NCBI RefSeq assembly: GCF_020523825.1
Contig: NZ_JAJALK010000006.1
Span: forward strand, 1 to 64,000
Direction of reading: 5' to 3'
From: Methylobacterium brachiatum
GTDB lineage: Bacteria; Pseudomonadota; Alphaproteobacteria; Rhizobiales; Beijerinckiaceae
DNA length: 64,000 nucleotides
Below, piece after piece: positions 1 through 9,416 of the stretch. Numbering within the stretch: position 1 is the first letter of the stretch; each line of letters opens with the position of its first letter. Position numbers and translations under genes: made by a program. The notes under the pieces are model-generated. The model had not been told where the DNA came from, searched no databases, and saw nothing but the letters and a program-made list of their open reading frames with translations.

Positions 1-151
1 AGGCGCCCGCCGCCGGGCCGGCACCGCCGCCTGCACCGCCGCCGCCGGCCGCCGGACCGCCGCCTCCGCCCGGGCCGCCCTGCGCGAAGGCCGTTGCCGC
101 GCCGGCGATGAGGATGGCGGCTGCCACCGTGTCCCTGAAGATCCGTGTCAT
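1..151 (-). CDS. Gly/Ala/Pro-rich secreted protein, N-terminal part
   Basis: Only the first 50 residues are inside the window; the gene continues past the left edge. They begin with a short basic stretch (MTRIFRD), a hydrophobic core of about 15 residues and an AFAQ-type signal peptidase site, followed at once by a low-complexity run of glycine, alanine and proline. This indicates a Sec-exported protein with a flexible Gly-rich start. No functional domain lies in the visible part, so the function is unknown. The ATG at 149-151 is the only start compatible with the signal peptide. Confidence 0.6.
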   Translation of the reverse strand, partial: MTRIFRDTVAAAILIAGAATAFAQGGPGGGGGPAAGGGGAGGGAGPAAGA

Positions 152-391
152 GGCGTGTCGTCCCGTTGCCGTTGGCGTGCCTGCAGCACGCGTGCCGGGC
201 CGCAACGGGGTCCCGGGGGAATCCGTTCCGTGCCGGCGCCCGATGGACCCCGAGGGGAAATGACACGGACGCGCGCTGTCCCGGTCAAAGTCCGATCACG
301 GCCTTGCGATCACGGGCACCGCCTGTAACGTCGCGCCCATCGAAGAATAGGCCGGCTGTTACCGGCCGATGAGTCACGCGACGGAGACGCC

Positions 392-1756
392 ATGTCCGCC
401 CTGAGGGACGATACGATCGGTATCGCGCCGAGCGCCGCCGACGATGCGGCCGACCGCAAGCGTCGGATCTGGGCGATCGTAGGCTCGTCCTCGGGCAATC
501 TCGTCGAGTGGTACGACTTCTACTGCTACGCGTTCTTCGCGCTCTACTTCGCGCCCGCCTTCTTCCCGAAGGGCGATTCCACCAGCCAGCTCCTCCAGAC
601 GGCCGGTATCTTCGCGGTGGGCTTCTTCATGCGCCCGGTGGGCGGCTGGCTGTTCGGGCGCATCGCCGACCGGGTCGGGCGCCGGACCTCGATGGTCGTC
701 TCGGTGCTGATGATGTGCTTCGGCTCGCTTCTGATCGGCATCCTGCCGACCTATGAGCATGTCGGCACGCTGGCGCCCGTGCTGCTGTTGCTGGCGCGCA
801 TGCTGCAGGGCCTGTCGGTGGGCGGCGAGTACGGCACCTCGGCGACCTACATGAGCGAGGTGGCGATCAAGGGGAAGCGCGGGTTCTTCGCGTCGTTCCA
901 GTACGTCACCCTGATCGGCGGCCAGCTGCTCGCCTCGCTGGTGCTGGTGCTGCTCCAGACCGTGATGACCGCGGCGGACCTGTCGGCCTGGGGTTGGCGC
1001 ATCCCGTTCTTCATCGGCGCCGGTCTGGCGGTGGTGGCGCTCTACCTCCGGCGCTCGCTCGCCGAGACCAAGGAAGCCGGCGACAAGGAGAATGCCGGCA
1101 CCTTCGCCGAGCTGTTCAAGCATTGGCGGGCGTTCTGCGTGGTCCTGGCCTACACGGCCGGCGGATCGTTGAGCTTCTACACCTTCACGACCTACATGCA
1201 GAAATACCTGGTCAACACCGCCGGGATGCCGAAGACCTCGGCCTCGCAGGTGATGACCGTGGTTCTGTTCGTCTACATGATCATCCAGCCGCTGTTCGGG
1301 GCGCTGTCCGACAAGATCGGCCGCAAGGCGAACATGCTGCTCTACAGCGGGCTCGGCACGCTCATGGTGGTGCCGCTGATGACGGCGCTCGGGACCAACA
1401 AGGATCCCTACCTGGCCTTCGCGCTGATCACCCTCGGCCTGTCCGTGGTGTCGTTCTACACCGGCATCAGCGGCATCGTGAAAGCCGAGCTGTTCCCCAC
1501 CAACGTGCGGGCGCTGGGCGTCGGCCTGTCCTACGCCCTGGCCAATGCCATGTTCGGCGGCACCGCCGAGTTCGTCGCCCTGTGGTTCAAGGATGCCGGC
1601 ATGGAGAGCACGTTCTTCTGGTACGTTACCGTGCTGATGGCGGTGGCCTTCGTGGGCTCGCTGATCATGCCGAATCCGAAGGTGCACGGCTATCTCGACG
1701 GCGCCGGCACCGTGGAAGAGGCGCTCGGGAAAAAGCGCCGCTTCGCCCATGCCTGA
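392..1756 (+). CDS. kgtP: MFS dicarboxylate:H+ symporter, KgtP-like
   Basis: This 454-residue protein has the layout of the metabolite:H+ symporter family of the major facilitator superfamily: a hydrophilic N-terminus, then [10 protein letters not shown] at the start of helix 1, a [10 protein letters not shown] loop between helices 2 and 3, [11 protein letters not shown] in helix 4, and a second [11 protein letters not shown] loop in the C-terminal half. About twelve membrane helices are evident. The family includes KgtP (2-oxoglutarate), ProP and CitA; the length and the helix 1 and helix 4 motifs fit KgtP best, so uptake of 2-oxoglutarate or a related dicarboxylate across the inner membrane is likely. 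The substrate is inferred, not shown. It stands alone on the plus strand. Confidence 0.8.
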   Translation: MSALRDDTIGIAPSAADDAADRKRRIWAIVGSSSGNLVEWYDFYCYAFFALYFAPAFFPKGDSTSQLLQTAGIFAVGFFMRPVGGWLFGRIADRVGRRTSMVVSVLMMCFGSLLIGILPTYEHVGTLAPVLLLLARMLQGLSVGGEYGTSATYMSEVAIKGKRGFFASFQYVTLIGGQLLASLVLVLLQTVMTAADLSAWGWRIPFFIGAGLAVVALYLRRSLAETKEAGDKENAGTFAELFKHWRAFCVVLAYTAGGSLSFYTFTTYMQKYLVNTAGMPKTSASQVMTVVLFVYMIIQPLFGALSDKIGRKANMLLYSGLGTLMVVPLMTALGTNKDPYLAFALITLGLSVVSFYTGISGIVKAELFPTNVRALGVGLSYALANAMFGGTAEFVALWFKDAGMESTFFWYVTVLMAVAFVGSLIMPNPKVHGYLDGAGTVEEALGKKRRFAHA

Positions 1757-1847
1757 AACCGGCCGGCCGGGGGTTCGGCTGGACCGGCTGGTATTCTGTC
1801 GCTGATATACCCCCGTCGGACGCGCCAGACGTCCGCGGGAGGATACC

Positions 1848-3017
1848 ATGCTCAAGACCGCCGCTGCCGGCGCTTTGACGCTGTTCTGCCTCGGGGTGGG
1901 CTTCAGCCGGGCCGAAGACGCCGGACCGTTCAGGCCCACGCAGCCCGCCGGCTACTTCTTCGTCGGCGGCCGCTACGAGACCGCGAACAGCAAGACCACA
2001 GCCCGCGGGCAGATGTTCGTGGAATACCGCGCGCCCGCGCGGATCACGCAGCCCTATCCGGTTGTGATGGTCCACGGCACGGCGCAGACCGGGACCAACT
2101 TCCTCGGCACGCCCGACGGACGGCCCGGCTGGGCCGACCGCTTCGCCGCCAAGGGCTTTGCGGTCTACGTGGTCGATCAGGTCGGGCGAGGCCGCTCGGG
2201 CGGCGACGCCGAGATCTACGGCCCCTATGCGCGCCTGCCCATGGAGGATCTCGAGACGGTCTTCACCGGGCAAGAGCGGTCGGCGCTCTACCCGCAGGCG
2301 AAGCTGCACACCCAATGGCCGGGCGGTCCGGGCCTGCGCGGCAACGCCGCCTTCGACCAGTTCTACCGCTCGCAGGTGCCCTATATCGCGAGCGCCCTGA
2401 AGAGCGAGGAGCTGGTCGATCCGGCGCTGATCGCGCTCCTGGAAAAGATCGGGCCGGCGATCGTCCTGACCCATTCGCAAGCCGGCGTGTTCGGCTGGGC
2501 GGTCTCGGACCAGCGGCCGGACCTCGTGAAGGCGCATGTCGCCGTCGAGCCGAACGGGCCGACCTTCTTCGACATCAAGTTCAAGGGCGGCGCCGAATGG
2601 TATGAGCGGGTCGGCGACGCCCGGGCCCGCCCCTACGGCATCACCCGGGTGCCGCTGCAATTCGAGCCGCCGGTGAGCGGCCCTGCGGACTTGACCGTGG
2701 TTCAGGCCGAGCACGCTTCCGGGCCGGACCGGATCCGCTGCTGGCTGCAGGTGGAGCCCGCCCGCGCCCTGCCGAACCTGGCCAAGGTGCCGGCCGTGAT
2801 CGTGACCGCGGAGGCCTCGTTCCGGGCGACCATGGACGATTGCACGGCGGCGTTCCTCACCCAGGCGGGCGCCAAGCCGGACCGGCTGGCGCTGGCCGAG
2901 CACGGCATCCACGGCAACGGCCACATGATGATGCTGGAATCGAACAGCGATCAGGTTGCGGACGCGATCGTCGGGTGGATCGAGACGCGGATCGGCGCCG
3001 GCCAACCCCGGCCTTAA
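1848..3017 (+). CDS. Secreted alpha/beta-hydrolase, esterase 713-like
   Basis: The 389-residue product starts with a signal peptide (MLKTAAAGALTLF, cleavage near SRAED), so it acts in the periplasm or outside. The core is an alpha/beta-hydrolase fold: VVMVHGTAQTG supplies the oxyanion region, THSQAG carries the nucleophile Ser210, VAVEPNGP follows on the next strand with Glu234 as the likely acid, and GIHGNGHMMMLE near the C-terminus supplies the His. A Glu rather than Asp just after the nucleophile strand is what is known for Alcaligenes esterase 713. The substrate is unknown. The ATG at 1848 follows an AGGA-like site. The next gene, gapR, is probably separate. Confidence 0.72.
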   Translation: MLKTAAAGALTLFCLGVGFSRAEDAGPFRPTQPAGYFFVGGRYETANSKTTARGQMFVEYRAPARITQPYPVVMVHGTAQTGTNFLGTPDGRPGWADRFAAKGFAVYVVDQVGRGRSGGDAEIYGPYARLPMEDLETVFTGQERSALYPQAKLHTQWPGGPGLRGNAAFDQFYRSQVPYIASALKSEELVDPALIALLEKIGPAIVLTHSQAGVFGWAVSDQRPDLVKAHVAVEPNGPTFFDIKFKGGAEWYERVGDARARPYGITRVPLQFEPPVSGPADLTVVQAEHASGPDRIRCWLQVEPARALPNLAKVPAVIVTAEASFRATMDDCTAAFLTQAGAKPDRLALAEHGIHGNGHMMMLESNSDQVADAIVGWIETRIGAGQPRP

Positions 3018-3072
3018 CCCCCTGCTTACCCTCTGCCGCGAGGGTGGCCCCCGTCATACGACGAGGCTTTGC

Positions 3073-3354
3073 ATGACCGACATGACCGACACCGTGGGCG
3101 TCGCGGGCGACCGCATCCGCTCGATCATCGAGCGCGTGGAACGGCTGGAGGAGGAGATCAAGGACCTGATGGAGGCGAAGAAGGAGATCTTCGCCGAGGC
3201 CAAGGGCGAAGGCCTGGACGTCAAGATCCTCAAGGAGATCCTGAAGATCCGCAAGCAGGACAAGGACGAGCGCGACGAGCACGAGACGCTGCTCGACGTC
3301 TACCTGCGGGCCATGGATGCGCCCGCCCCGGCGCCGATCAAGGCGGCCGCCTGA
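3073..3354 (+). CDS. gapR: GapR nucleoid-associated protein (DUF2312)
   Basis: This 93-residue protein is a complete GapR/DUF2312 protein. GapR in Caulobacter is a small coiled-coil protein that binds overtwisted AT-rich DNA ahead of replication and transcription and helps topoisomerases. Seen here: a charged helix (IERVERLEEEIKDLMEAKKE), the conserved FAEAKGEGLDVKILKEILK core and an acidic KQDKDERDEHE segment. The ATG at 3073 was chosen because it leaves the normal family length; the longer open frame upstream overlaps the previous gene. A hairpin terminator follows the stop codon. Confidence 0.93.
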   Translation: MTDMTDTVGVAGDRIRSIIERVERLEEEIKDLMEAKKEIFAEAKGEGLDVKILKEILKIRKQDKDERDEHETLLDVYLRAMDAPAPAPIKAAA

Positions 3355-3365
3355 CGCGACCTTAG

Positions 3366-3390
3366 GGGACGGCGCGCTATGCGCCGTCCC
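3366..3390. terminator. Bidirectional terminator between gapR and purC
   Basis: A perfect 10-bp inverted repeat (gggacggcgc / gcgccgtccc) with a 5-nt loop sits in the 40 bp between two convergent genes. It has no long T tract, but its position between the two stop codons makes a shared terminator the simplest reading. Confidence 0.65.
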
Positions 3391-3394
3391 GCCC

Positions 3395-4384
3395 TCAGCG
3401 GATCGGCTCGGCCGCCAGATAGGCGGCGATGTTGCGCCGGACGCGATCGAGCGGCGCCTCGCCCGGATCGGGCAGCGTGAAGCGCGCGCCGGTGATCGTC
3501 TCGTAGGCGCGTATATAGACCGCGGCGGTTTCCAGAACGACGTCCGCCGGGATCTCGGGGATCGGGTCCTTGTAGGGATCGCACCGGGCCACGACCCAGT
3601 TGCGCACGAAATCCTTGTCGAAGCTCTCCGGCGCGGCGCCGGCTTCGAAGCGCTCAGGGTAGCTCTGCGCGAACCAGTAGCGGCTGCTGTCCGGCGTGTG
3701 GATCTCGTCGGCCAGGACGATCCGACCCTCCGGATCGGTGCCGAACTCGTATTTCGTATCCGCCAGGATCAGCCCCCGCTCCGCCGCCAGTTCCTGGCCG
3801 CGGGCGAACAGCGCCAGGGCCGCCTCGGACACGGTCCGCCACTGCTCCGGGCTGAGCAGCTTGCGCTCCAGGATCTCGGCCTCGGTCAGCGGCTCGTCGT
3901 GGCCGCCGTCGAACGCCTTGGTGGTCGGCGTGATCACGGCCTGCTCCAGGCGCTCGTTCGGGCGCATCCCGTCCGGGAAGCGATGCCCGTACATCTCCCG
4001 CTCGCCGGCCCGGTAGCGCGTGAGCACCGAGGTCGAGGTCGTACCCGCGAGGTAGCCGCGCACGACCACCTCCACGGGCAGGATCTCCAGGCGGCGGCCG
4101 ACCACGACGTTCGGGTCCGGATAGGCGAGGACGTGGTTCGGGCAGAGGTCGGACGTGCGCTCGAACCAGTAGCGGGCGGTCTGCGTGAGCACCTGGCCCT
4201 TGAACGGGATCGCGGCGAGCGCCCGGTCGAAGGCGCTGATCCGGTCCGAGGTGATCAGGATGCGCCGCCCGTCCGGCAGGTCGTAATTGTCCCGGACCTT
4301 GCCGCGGTAATGGTTCGGCAGCTCGGGCAGGGTCGCCTCGCGCAGGACCTGATGGGCGTGCGGGGTGAGATCTGCCGTGTTCAT
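3395..4384 (-). CDS. purC: SAICAR synthetase, long form
   Basis: Phosphoribosylaminoimidazole-succinocarboxamide synthase joins aspartate to CAIR using ATP in de novo purine synthesis in the cytoplasm. The 329-residue product shows the family landmarks in order: [11 protein letters not shown] at the ATP site, [13 protein letters not shown], the [12 protein letters not shown] block, [18 protein letters not shown] and [14 protein letters not shown]. It matches the roughly 300-residue long form (yeast Ade1-like) rather than the 240-residue bacterial form. It runs convergently to gapR; no other purine gene is adjacent. Confidence 0.95.
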   Translation of the reverse strand: MNTADLTPHAHQVLREATLPELPNHYRGKVRDNYDLPDGRRILITSDRISAFDRALAAIPFKGQVLTQTARYWFERTSDLCPNHVLAYPDPNVVVGRRLEILPVEVVVRGYLAGTTSTSVLTRYRAGEREMYGHRFPDGMRPNERLEQAVITPTTKAFDGGHDEPLTEAEILERKLLSPEQWRTVSEAALALFARGQELAAERGLILADTKYEFGTDPEGRIVLADEIHTPDSSRYWFAQSYPERFEAGAAPESFDKDFVRNWVVARCDPYKDPIPEIPADVVLETAAVYIRAYETITGARFTLPDPGEAPLDRVRRNIAAYLAAEPIR

Positions 4385-4508
4385 CGGACCGTTCCGTCAG
4401 GGCTGCACGGCGACCGCGCCGCTCCGCGTGTGTGCGCGGACGCGGCGGAGATTTCCAGCCCCCGCCGCGGCCTTTACCCCGGCGCCGCGAAGCCCCGGGG
4501 CGCGTCGC

Positions 4509-6578
4509 TCAGGCGGCGCGAACCGTGTGGAGGAAGCGCTCGACCTCGGCAGCGAGGTGCTCGGACTGGCGCGACAGCTCCGAGGCTGCATCCAGGACCT
4601 GATCCGCGGCGGCGCCGGTCTCCTCGGCGGCACCGGCCACGCCCGCGATGTTGCTGGTCACCGTGCCGGTCCCTTCCGCCGCCTGGGCGACGTTGCGGAT
4701 GATCTCCTGCGTCGCTGCGCCCTGCTCCTCCACCGCCGCAGCGATGCTCGACGCCACGCCGTTGATCTCCTGGATGCGGGCCGTGATCGAACCGATTGCC
4801 GACACCGCCTGCTTGGTGGAGGCTTGGACCTGTGCGATCTGTCCGGCGATCTCCTCCGTCGCCTTCGCGGTCTGCTCGGCCAAGGCCTTCACCTCGGAGG
4901 CGACTACCGCGAAGCCCCGGCCGGCCGCGCCGGCCCGGGCCGCCTCGATCGTGGCGTTGAGGGCGAGCAGGTTGGTCTGCGCGGCGATCGACGTGATCAG
5001 CCCAACCACGTCGCCGATGCGGGAAACGGTGACGCTCAGCTCCTCCACGAAGATCACGGTCTGCCCGGCCTCGTCGACGGCGCCCTGGGCGAGCCGCGCG
5101 GACCCATCCACCTGCCGGCCGATCTCCTGCACCGACGAGCCGAGCTCTTCGGAGGCGGCCGCCACGGTGTTGACGTTGGACGCGGCCCGTCCGGCCGCCG
5201 CCGCCGCGGCGTCGGACTGGACCGAGGTCCGGCCGGCCATGGTCGACATCGCGCCCGCGGTCGCCTGCAGCTCGGTGGCCGAGGACGACACCATGCCGAT
5301 GATGCCGCCGACCGCCTGTTCGAACGCCTGGGCCATCTGGCGCATGCCGGCCTTGCGCTGTTCCTCGGCGGTGGCACGCGCTTGCGCGGCTTCCGCCTCA
5401 AGAGCCCCGGTAAGGATCAGGTTGTCCTTGAACACCTGAACGGCCGCCGCCATAGCGCCGATCTCGTTCTTCGTCTCGGTATCGGGGACGCGGATTTCGG
5501 TATCCCCGTTCGCGATACGACTCATCACCTGCGCCATCCTGCGGATCGGCATCGAGACCTTGCGGATGCACAGGACGATCACGCCGGCGCAGACCGCCAG
5601 CACGGAGAGGCCGATCAGAAGGTACACGAACAGGCGCGTCCGCGCCGCCGCAATGCGCTGCTCGATCTGCTCGGACACGAGATCGAACAGGCGCTCGCGC
5701 AGCTCGATAATCGATTGCATAGCCGGCACATACTGGTCGGCGAACTTCTTGACCGTCAGGTCGGAAGGATGTCCGGCAACGGTCTGGTCGACGATCCCGG
5801 CGGCCAGCCGCTGGCCCCCCTCCACGTACTTGTCCTGCAGGGTTCGGATGAGCGCGTCGACATGGGCATCGTCGCCGATCTTGCCACGTGCCAGCAGCAT
5901 CTGGCGGATCTGGGCGTCGACCTGTCCGCTCAGTCGGTTGTATTGGCCGATCTCACTCGCCGTCATCGGGCGCTTGCCAACAAGGGCCGCAGTGAACACC
6001 GAGCCGATCTGACCGGCGAAATCGCGCAACTCGGTGGCGGTCCGCGTCAACGTCAGCCATGAGCCCAGTCGCGAATCGGCCGTGACCGCCATGTCGTCCG
6101 CGGCGTTCAGAGCCGCGTCCAGGCGGGGCGGAACGGCGATCAGCGCGTTCACGACCCCGGTGACCTCATCCGGACGCCGCTGCGCCAGGGGCAACGCGGT
6201 CAAGGCCTGGATCCGCTGGCGCGCCGCGCCGAGCGCGCGTGTCGCCTCTCCTACGGCGCCCGACGCCTGGACTTGCCATTGTCCCGGCAGGGCCGATGTG
6301 GCCGAGGTGGCGGCGCGCAACGCCGCGTCGGTCTGGCCGCGGATGTCAGCCAGCGCCTGTTCGGTCGGGGTGGGCATGGGCAGCTCGCTCCCCAGCGCGG
6401 CGTTGGACGGGCCTCGCTCCTGCGAGATCCGCGTCGACGCCGCGAGCACCGTCCGGGCGGTCGAGACGCCGACCCGGGCCTGCACGCTGTTCAGATAATC
6501 AGCGCGCTCTCGCAAGATGACTTGGCTGGTGACCGCGAGACAGACAGCACTGATTGACGTCGTGACAAGAATAATCAA
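4509..6578 (-). CDS. Methyl-accepting chemotaxis protein
   Basis: A 689-residue transmembrane chemoreceptor. A first membrane helix lies at the very N-terminus, a long periplasmic region of about 290 residues follows, a second helix ([15 protein letters not shown]) lies near residue 320, then a HAMP domain (ending with a DEIGAM-like [10 protein letters not shown] segment) and the coiled-coil signalling domain with the hairpin tip [20 protein letters not shown]. It should signal through CheA/CheW. No CheR-tethering pentapeptide ends the protein. The open frame begins at a TTG only; an AGGAGG at about 6597-6602 is ideally placed for a different TTG one base out of frame, so the N-terminus is doubtful. 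The signalling domain closely matches the receptor at 27781-29472. Confidence 0.88.
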   Translation of the reverse strand: MIILVTTSISAVCLAVTSQVILRERADYLNSVQARVGVSTARTVLAASTRISQERGPSNAALGSELPMPTPTEQALADIRGQTDAALRAATSATSALPGQWQVQASGAVGEATRALGAARQRIQALTALPLAQRRPDEVTGVVNALIAVPPRLDAALNAADDMAVTADSRLGSWLTLTRTATELRDFAGQIGSVFTAALVGKRPMTASEIGQYNRLSGQVDAQIRQMLLARGKIGDDAHVDALIRTLQDKYVEGGQRLAAGIVDQTVAGHPSDLTVKKFADQYVPAMQSIIELRERLFDLVSEQIEQRIAAARTRLFVYLLIGLSVLAVCAGVIVLCIRKVSMPIRRMAQVMSRIANGDTEIRVPDTETKNEIGAMAAAVQVFKDNLILTGALEAEAAQARATAEEQRKAGMRQMAQAFEQAVGGIIGMVSSSATELQATAGAMSTMAGRTSVQSDAAAAAAGRAASNVNTVAAASEELGSSVQEIGRQVDGSARLAQGAVDEAGQTVIFVEELSVTVSRIGDVVGLITSIAAQTNLLALNATIEAARAGAAGRGFAVVASEVKALAEQTAKATEEIAGQIAQVQASTKQAVSAIGSITARIQEINGVASSIAAAVEEQGAATQEIIRNVAQAAEGTGTVTSNIAGVAGAAEETGAAADQVLDAASELSRQSEHLAAEVERFLHTVRAA

Positions 6579-7477
6579 ATCGAAATTTTCAAAGAACCCT
6601 CCTGATCAGAAATTTTTTAAGTTTGATCGCTTCAAAAAATATCACGACCGCCGTTGAATGATCGCCCCTAAAAATCAATCACTCGATCAGATAAAACGCG
6701 TCATTATTTTGTAATTAAAATATTTGGTAAAAATAATATCGGATACCGATCTGACTTAATTAATGCAGTGCTATAAATTATTGTTTCAGATTTACGCAAA
6801 AAACTCTATTCACTGAACGTAACAGACGGATGACCTGACGAGTGAAGCAGGGAAACATGTTAATTCGTTGCACAACCAGTTCACTCGGACGTGATTGCGC
6901 CTCTCAAGTTGAGGCCGGGCATCCGTATATCGCCCGTCCGACCAGCGCCGACCTCTGTTCTGTTGAGACCAACCTCCCAGTGCCAGTCTAATTCTGAGAG
7001 GGCCAGATGTGCATCCTGCGCATTGACCACCGGGAGGCGACACCATGCCAAAGCCAGGATCCCGTCTGCGATTGCCGGATCGGCCAGCGACCGATGAAGA
7101 CCGGAGACAGCGCCATCGGCGGCCGCAGCAGCGATGCCAGGCATCGCATCGCTGCTGCGGCCTCCCCGGATAGACGAGGATCCCTGGACCTGCCGCAGTC
7201 CGGTCAGAATCAAAGCGCGGCGCTGCCGAAGACGGGCCAATCGACGATCAGCGCATACAGCGAGCCCAGACTTCGTTTCATGGACCAAGATTTCCAGAGG
7301 TCCGCATCGCCGAGCCCCCTCATGAGTGTGCACTTCCATACAATTTTAAGCCGTGAGTAGCAGTGTTGCGCTGTGGCTCGGGCGCAGGGTTGCTGCTATG
7401 CCGGGCCTGCAACAGCTCTCGACCCTGAGAGCTGATGGCGGCGGGATCGCGTGCACTCGCCGGCAGGCGGGGGAGCG
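6579..7477. other. AT-rich intergenic region
   Basis: About 900 bp without a credible gene. Roughly 6590-6830 is strikingly AT-rich for this genome, with runs of A and T, and is upstream of the chemoreceptor start. From about 6880 to 7330 the base composition returns to normal, but the open frames there have no domain, no ribosome-binding site and implausible composition. A strong inverted repeat lies at 7121-7162. Promoters for the divergent chemoreceptor and the Crp/Fnr gene are presumably here, but I cannot assign them. Confidence 0.6.
7121..7162. repeat. Long inverted repeat / hairpin
   Basis: A perfect 16-bp inverted repeat: ggccgcagcagcgatg at 7121-7136 and catcgctgctgcggcc at 7147-7162. 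The 10-nt centre can form an alternative, tighter hairpin with the left arm (gcgatgcc/ggcatcgc around a single base), so two mutually exclusive folds exist. There is no T tract and no gene ends here, so it is not an ordinary terminator. Confidence 0.75.
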
Positions 7478-8230
7478 ATGACGGGACCTTCTCAACACAC
7501 CGGCAAGCACCCGTTCGTTCGCAAGATCGAGAGCATCGCCCTTTTCACGCTGACGGAAGACGAGCGGGCCGCGCTGCATGCCCTGCCGATGCAGGTGTCT
7601 CAGTTCGAGCCCTACCAGGACATCGTGCGCGAGGGGGATCGCCCGGCGCGCTGCTTCGCCCTGCTGGAGGGCATTGCCTGCACCTACAAGACGACACAGA
7701 GCGGCAAGCGTCAGGTGATGGCGTATCACGTCGCCGGAGACATACCCGACATCCAGAGCCTGCACCTCAAGGTGCTCGACATCAGCATCGCCACCATCAA
7801 TCCCTGCAAGGTCGGCTTCGTCCAGCACGACGCCGTGCGGGCGCTCCTGCGGGCATTTCCACGATTGGGCGATGCCCTGTGGCGCACGACGCTGATCGAT
7901 GCCGCCATGGTGCGGGAGTGGATGCTCAACACCGGTCGCCGGGATGCCTATGCCCGCATGGCCCATCTCTTCTGCGAATTGGTCACGCGGTTCGGCGTCG
8001 TCGGGCTCGCCCCGGATCGGAGTTGCGAGATGCCGATGATCCAGCCGGAACTGGCGGACGCTCTCGGGATCACGCCGGTTCACGTCAACCGCACGATCCG
8101 CGAATTGAAGGAAGCCGGGTTGATCACGCTGCGCAGCCGGCGCCTGATCGTCCACGATTGGGAGGGCCTGAAGGCGGCGGCCGAGTTCGACCCGGCCTAC
8201 CTGCACCTCACCGACCCGGACGAGATCTAA
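7478..8230 (+). CDS. Crp/Fnr-family transcription regulator
   Basis: A 250-residue cytoplasmic regulator. Residues about 25-125 form the cyclic-nucleotide-binding-like jelly roll (EGDRPARCFALLEGIACTYK, then GKRQVMAYHVAGDIPD); residues about 155-225 form the Crp-type winged helix with ELADALGITPVHVNRTI as the recognition helix region and a KEAGLITLR wing. No Fnr-type cysteine cluster is visible, so oxygen sensing by an iron-sulfur cluster is unlikely. Proteins of this subtype are numerous in Methylobacterium and Bradyrhizobium and mostly uncharacterised. The ATG at 7478 has a GGGGGAG ribosome site; an upstream GTG at 7451 is possible but less likely. Confidence 0.88.
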   Translation: MTGPSQHTGKHPFVRKIESIALFTLTEDERAALHALPMQVSQFEPYQDIVREGDRPARCFALLEGIACTYKTTQSGKRQVMAYHVAGDIPDIQSLHLKVLDISIATINPCKVGFVQHDAVRALLRAFPRLGDALWRTTLIDAAMVREWMLNTGRRDAYARMAHLFCELVTRFGVVGLAPDRSCEMPMIQPELADALGITPVHVNRTIRELKEAGLITLRSRRLIVHDWEGLKAAAEFDPAYLHLTDPDEI

Positions 8231-8251
8231 GCCGCCCGACGCCCGCTGCCA

Positions 8252-8866
8252 TCAGTTCATGTGCGCGCGACGGGTGCGCCGTTCCTGCTCGGCGAGCCTG
8301 CGCCCGAGATCGAGCAGCAGCGCTTCGGCGCGCGCCTTGAGCGCGGGATCCTGAAGCTCGCAGATCGCCCGATGCGCCGCCATGGCGAAGTCGGCCGCGC
8401 GCTCGAGCGGCGGCTCGCCGCGCAGGTCCGCAACCTCCGCGGGACCGGCCTGCATCTCGCCCATCCGCACGTCGGTGATATCCACGATGATGCCGCTGCC
8501 GCTGACCGGCCGCCCCCGGTGATCGAACAGGAAGCGGCCCCGACCCAGCACCCAGCGGGTCACGCCGTCGGCGGAGCGGACCCGATATTCGATCGCGTAG
8601 AGACCGCCATCCCGACCGCCCCGGCGAACCAGCGCGAGGACGCGGTCGCGGTCGTCCGGGTGGATGGCGTTCACGAAGGTTCCGAGCGGAAGGCCGGCCT
8701 CGGCCTCCTCCGGGTCCACGTTGAACAGAAGCGCGACGAACATGTCGGCCTGGATGCAATCGGAGGCTGCATCCCACGACCAGTTGCCGATGACATCCAG
8801 GGCGTCGAGAGCACCCTGGAATGCCCCTGATAAGGTCCGATATTCAGGTGACTTCGGTTTAGGCAT
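8252..8866 (-). CDS. PAS-domain protein
   Basis: A 204-residue protein with one PAS fold (PAS_3 type) over residues about 25-135: IGNWSWDAASDCIQAD, then FVNAIHPDDRDRVLALV, YAIEYRVRSADGVTRWVLGRG and GSGIIVDITD are the usual strand and helix landmarks. After it comes a helical tail (residues 140-204) with no kinase, cyclase or HTH domain, so it is a stand-alone sensor or adaptor module. The ligand is unknown. It converges on the Crp/Fnr gene with only 21 bp between stops; a functional link is possible but not shown. Confidence 0.72.
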   Translation of the reverse strand: MPKPKSPEYRTLSGAFQGALDALDVIGNWSWDAASDCIQADMFVALLFNVDPEEAEAGLPLGTFVNAIHPDDRDRVLALVRRGGRDGGLYAIEYRVRSADGVTRWVLGRGRFLFDHRGRPVSGSGIIVDITDVRMGEMQAGPAEVADLRGEPPLERAADFAMAAHRAICELQDPALKARAEALLLDLGRRLAEQERRTRRAHMN

Positions 8867-9072
8867 TGCAGGTCTGGTTCCGGACCGGACTCGATCCTGG
8901 TTTAGTTCTTCATATCACAACTTCAAGGATTCGTGTTGCCTATGTACGCAACTTTTGCGTGTTTGTAACCGATTTTGTCTGGACGGATCAGTGCGATACC
9001 GGCCCGCCCGTTGCCTTACCCATCGGAGCTTCGCGGACGGGCCGCGCCCGAGCACGGAGCCGCCCACAGAGA

Positions 9073-9282
9073 TCAGCCCGTCCCGGTATTCGGCCGGCCC
9101 AACCGCTCGGCCTCCGCGCGCCACGCGTCGCGCTCGGCCTGAACCGACTCGATCCGGGCATGCAGATGACCGGCATCGATCGCCGTCTCCATCAGCATGT
9201 CCTGGGCAGCGGCCAACTGGGCGCGCAACTCGGCATTCTCAGTGGCCAGAGCCAGCAGAAGAGCGGCCACGTCATCGCCCAT
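9073..9282 (-). CDS. Small coiled-coil hypothetical protein
   Basis: A 69-residue protein that is almost entirely one charged helix (ATENAELRAQLAAAQDML and IESVQAERDAWRAEAERLG), with heptad-like spacing typical of a dimeric coiled coil. The ATG at 9282 was chosen over an upstream in-frame start because GGGAGG lies just before it. No signal peptide or known domain is seen. The function is unknown. Confidence 0.55.
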   Translation of the reverse strand: MGDDVAALLLALATENAELRAQLAAAQDMLMETAIDAGHLHARIESVQAERDAWRAEAERLGRPNTGTG

Positions 9283-9416
9283 CCATGCGCCTCGCCTCCC
9301 GCATCCGAGCGGGCGCATCTACCTGGGCCGGAGCCCGGCCACAACCGTATCCGGCAAACGATCGGGGCCCAGCGGGATCGGGGCCGTGCCGGGCCGCCGA
9401 TCCGCGCCAGGCGCGA

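Noticed and set aside
374..1939. A 521-codon open frame on the minus strand across the KgtP-like permease gene
   Set aside because: It is the shadow of the plus-strand permease: very high in His, Arg and Gln, no domain, no signal and no ribosome site, as expected for antisense reading of GC-rich codons. The same applies to many long opposite-strand frames over phosphohexomutase, OpgGH, Tex and the TonB receptor.
6881..7339. A 152-codon minus-strand frame in the gap upstream of the Crp/Fnr gene
   Set aside because: It covers the inverted repeat, has no ribosome site and no recognisable fold, and its composition is mixed. I do not call it a gene or a pseudogene.
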